The position numbers were made by a program, and so were the translations under genes. Positions 60,147 through 64,000 of a DNA stretch of 64,000 bases are shown in pieces (position 1 is the stretch's first letter; the number at the start of each line of letters is the position of its first letter). The DNA lies in the NCBI GenBank assembly GCA_022316685.1, contig JAKJHU010000132.1:1682390-1746389 (forward strand), written 5' to 3'. The notes below the pieces were generated by a model that saw only the letters and a list, made by a program, of their open reading frames with translations, searched no databases and was not told the origin of the DNA. The DNA comes from Progne subis subis. Taxonomy: Eukaryota; Chordata; Aves; Passeriformes; Hirundinidae.

Positions 60147-63100
60147 GTAAGAAACACTGCGTCCTGTATTTTTGGGGGAAGGTGAAAATGTGTAATCTGT
60201 GTTTATAGTGATAGTCTTTGTCCAGTTCAGAAAGGTGGGGCTAAGTTGGCTAGTAGAGCTTGAGCCACCAAGTATTTGAGTCCTAAAACAACCTCTCCCT
60301 CCTCTCCCCACCTCAAGTCACCCTGTTGGCTTGGAATGATTACACTACAAAGTTGTTCATAAGAAGTTATCCTTAAAATAGGTGCAATTTGGACTTTTTA
60401 CCTGTGATTATTGTTAACAGTACAGCAGGTAAAAAAGTAATAGAGAATCCTTTATTTGCTGGCACACATGTATTTTTCTCTGAATTGGGCTGACATAGTT
60501 CTCAGTGTTTGGTCTAAAACTGCCAAATCTAACTGTATGGATTGTAGCTGTAGAACTAGAATCTATTCAAAATCAGTGACATTTAAGAGCAGAGAGACAT
60601 TTTATGAAAACTTAATTTTGAAATAAATCTAATTCCTTCAGACATTCTTAGTCACTTCTAGCAAAGCTGTACTATCCCTGCACTTGAAACTAAATTAAAA
60701 GATATGTAAGAGTTTTGGAAAACAAATGTGTGCAAGAGAGGGAAGGGGCTGCTGATCTCTAGTTTTCTGTTTTTCTCTGTTAGATGTGTTTGTGAGTGCT
60801 TATGGATGACATATGTTAGAATACATGTTTTAATAGGAGAGAGAGATTTGCGTATCCAAAAAAGTGAAGTCATTGTTGCTGCATAAATCTCCCTGCCTCT
60901 CTTGCAGAGTCTGCGGAATATTTGTAAAAGAGCTTGTAAACCACATTTAAGAGGTACACATGCCTCAGGGCAGAATACTTTCCTTGTGAGCTCACATCAG
61001 TCCTAATTTGCTTGTTTTTCTCCATACTCCAGTGTCCCAACAGTTGGCTCAGTGCAAAATTGGCAGATACTTCCTTTCCTGGGACTAGAGGGTAATTTTA
61101 TATTGACATTCTGTCTGTCCTTGACCAAGAGGAGGTATTCTCACATAACCTCAACTTCATTTACACAAAGTCACACAAAAGTCTCAAGGCCTGCTAGAGC
61201 TAATACAAAAATTTGAAGAGTGTCCCCAATATTGAGACTCAGAGACTTGTTATATTCTCATTGTAATAATAAAGACTGTTAGGTGAGCGTTACATGGAAG
61301 AAAAAGCACTAAATTATGCAGGGGATGCAGACACATTTTTGCCTGCATTTCTGTATAGTGCTGGATATTTGACAGAGCAATACAGATTGAGTTTGGTAAT
61401 TTTGTGAAAGCCTAGTTTATGTACTTTTTATTTCACAGGGGTGTGGTTTAATCAGATTGTGGGTCTCCCAAGTGTGGAAGAAATGTCTGCTATTAAATGT
61501 TTCAGACTTACAAGTAGCATAAGCTATGAAATATAACAGCTAAAACTGCCCTGATTGTCTTCAGTGAGAGACAATCTGGTTTTGATCATGTGACTAAACA
61601 CAATTTATAAAGTGGGCTGGTTTGAACAAAGAAAGAACTTGCTTTTGAATCATCTACTGTCTTTGGCTTGACCCAGCAAATAACTGCAGTGGATCAGGAA
61701 CATCAGATGTTGATGATCTAAGCAGATACCTATGTGACAACAAAATTTAGTCATCCCTATGGAGAGCTTTTTATGAAGTATTATGTTGTCCACAGTCTTC
61801 CTTGACTATTTCAATATGGAATTGCAGCTCAAATTTTAACTTTGTGAGTAGTTGTTTATCTTCTGTCGTTAGTTCACACTTGTGTGGTGCAGGTTTTTCC
61901 TCCATGACAGCCTGGTGCTGGATGTGTGCTTCAGGGATAATACTCCTCCTTTTTGAGTCATTCAGGCTTCACTTTAACCTTCTTTTGTCTTCTGAACTTC
62001 TGTAGGTGCTGGAACAGCACCCCCATGTTTAGTGAAGCCCTCGGTGTTTGGAACTTCTTCCCATGTCTCCGTAATGATCTTTTTGATCGTATAGTTTTTC
62101 TTCTAGAACTGCATCATGGCCTCTTGCAAGCAAAAGGCTTCTGTGGTTGGTCTCTTAAGCTTCCCAGATAGGGTCCCATCAAATTGTTAAACTTCTGCAA
62201 AATCATTGGGAAAATATGCTTCAGGGTTTCTAATTAGTCCTGACAGATGCCTCCTAACCTTAGCACTGTAGGTTGTTAACCCTCCTTGAAGCAATGGGAC
62301 TCCTAGTGTTGGTACAGAATCAAGAGTAAAGCACATGGCTCTTTACTGTTTAATGATGAATGCAATTTATTTTTTTAAAAGACATCCTCAGTTGTATTAA
62401 AAGATAACCTTAATTTGTATCCACAGAATAGAGACTGGTCTGAGGAGACCCTGATAGTCCAGAGCTGCTTGATCAGCAAATGTTTGGGAGTTTTTGTTTG
62501 TTTTTTTCATCTTTTCCTGGCTTTGAACAGAACAGAGTCAAGTTGAATGTTGTCACTTTGCCAAGTGGGATCTTACATCTGACATCTGAACAACTCAGTA
62601 CCCAAATCTGGCCCTGAACCAAAAAATTACTGGTTTAAACCATTTGTCAGTAAGGTACTAACTGATCATGTGGGAACATGCCTAAATAATACCGGCTATT
62701 ACTTCTTTTGGTATTTCTAATATGTTAGGGATATTTAAATGCTGAATGTTAAAGAAGCTTGGAGAGACTATGTTGACCCCTTACTGACGGTCCATACCTT
62801 GTTGCAGGGCCTTGGGTCTGTACAGAGGAGTTGCAGGCAGACAGAGTGGGACATACTAATTAACTGAAGCCTGAGACTGACCCCCATTGTACCTCTCCTC
62901 CAATGTCTTTCTTGTTTGACAGTCAACCATGGATATTTGGGTTCTCAGTGCAGTATTCTGTGTACCTGTTGATTCACCCTGCTTATGGTTATTATGGCAA
63001 GAAAATATTTCCCTTGTTTGTTTATATGGAAGGTGCACAGTATTAGGCCTATGGGTCTTAAAAAGGTTAAGCAGCAGCCCATCCCAGATCCCCTCTTCTT

Positions 63101-64000
63101 TATTAATCCAGTTATCCTCCTAAAGGAACTAGAATGGTATGTCGCTATATCTACTTGAAAAACTCATGCCAGCTGGTTTTTCCGCTGTGTTACTGTTTAA
63201 GTACGTGTACATTTTTTCTGGTGTCCTGTCCTTCATTGTTGCATCTTTTTATGTTGAGTTTAGTCTTACAAACAAGTCCCTTAGTGCACCTCCTTTCAGC
63301 ATAGGAGTTGTGGGACAGGGCAAATAGGAAGCAGTGGTAAAAGCACTGAGCAGAGGCAGAGGATCTTGTTCTTTTTGTGACCATTCCTTGGATTTCCTTT
63401 GTGGCTTTTTCCCTGCTTCTTTTCTTTCCTGCTACTTTAAGAGAAGATAAGTGCTTACCACACAGCTAAAGCGTGAGTTTTAAGTAACCCACAGCTGCTT
63501 AAAGTAGAACACACCTAGCACAGGTAGCTGTGTGATTCTTTGGTTTGCTTTTATGTAGGTCAGATGAGGGCAGGCTTACTTTTCTTCCCTAGTTGCTAGG
63601 TCTCTTCCACCACTGCCTGTACATCAACCACCTCGGTCCCATCTGTGTTTTCAGGGTTGTGCTGATTATCAAGGAATGTGGGTTGCGTGAGGTCTTACTT
63701 TTAAGTCTTGCTCCCGTGGAGGAGATTGCCATGTCTTCACCCACCAGCAAATGGATGCTTGGCCATAATGCTGTGGTTTTCCAAAGCAACTTCCTGCTTT
63801 CAGCTCCCAGGCAGTGTTACCTGTGCAGGACTGTGCCTTTTTGTGGTGGTTCTCAGGCTCATTCAGTTTCCTACTGATCCCTGATGAATGGTTTGGCTAT
63901 GGTAAATAGGGCTTGAGTGTAAATCCAAGGACTGGAAATTAATGGTCATCTCAGTGGAGCAGCAACAGTTGGTAGGTAGCAGGGAAACAGAGACCCTGGA
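60147..64000 (+). other. RIN2: RIN2 intron after coding exon 7, runs off the window
   Basis: No match to the next RIN2 coding segment (expected to continue with a VPS9-leading helix after PEDQI) is visible in any frame up to base 64000. Open frames are short. No repeat family is recognised. The next coding exon is therefore at least 3.85 kb downstream. Confidence 0.8.

Noticed and set aside
61904..61950. Frame reading MTAW, like the start of mammalian RIN2
   Set aside because: Only four residues match, it lies downstream of coding exon 7, and it has no GSFFK or donor. It is coincidence.
60147..64000. Search for the VPS9 and Ras-association exons
   Set aside because: No frame continues the expected helix after PEDQI and no splice-bounded block resembles these domains, so they are taken to be outside the window.
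1..64000. tRNA, rRNA, CRISPR arrays, bacterial or phage systems
   Set aside because: No cloverleaf-like tRNA with A and B boxes, no rRNA segment and no regularly spaced repeats were seen. The content is vertebrate nuclear DNA.

Overview
This is vertebrate nuclear DNA, most likely from a bird and probably a songbird. The only clear gene is split into short exons by kilobase-scale introns and starts near a CpG island. The interspersed repeats are CR1-type LINE 3' ends and several families of endogenous-retrovirus LTRs that resemble passerine families. Species cannot be fixed from the sequence alone.

The gene is RIN2 (Ras and Rab interactor 2), on the + strand and only partly contained. A CpG island (about 6560-7330) probably holds the promoter and a non-coding first exon ending at about 6842. 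A 28.7 kb first intron follows. The start-codon exon is 35508-35597, with ATG at 35544. Coding then continues in 44083-44177, 51400-51592, 51849-51960, 53851-53923, 55886-55977 and the large exon 59025-60146. All splice phases agree and each junction has AG/GT signals. These exons give 580 complete codons: a short N-terminus, the SH2 domain, the proline-rich region and the start of the RIN-homology region. The VPS9 (Rab5 GEF) and Ras-association parts must lie beyond base 64000.

Bases 1-6550 show no recognisable gene. Intron 1 is a repeat landing zone. It holds a deleted class II (ERVK-like) provirus with a decayed tRNA-Lys-type primer-binding site and gag remnants (11487-13585, antisense), a probable LTR at 18.2-18.8 kb, a + strand solo LTR (23083-23745), CR1 tails at 19.0 and 24.6 kb, and three related antisense solo LTRs (27272-27949, 30212-30943, 31445-32090). 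Two of those three have perfect 5-bp target duplications. A long-LTR family (about 1.3 kb) has one sense copy at 32330-33688 and one inverted copy at 39409-40724, which bracket the start-codon exon.

The introns from 40.7 kb onward are mostly unique sequence with poly(A)/poly(T) tracts. I saw no tRNA, rRNA, CRISPR array or second protein-coding gene, and no evidence for a wholly new system. The most notable points are the inverted LTR pair around the start exon, the antisense ERV cluster, the architecture of the deleted provirus, an intact FLVR arginine in the SH2 domain and a conserved DSGxxS motif.
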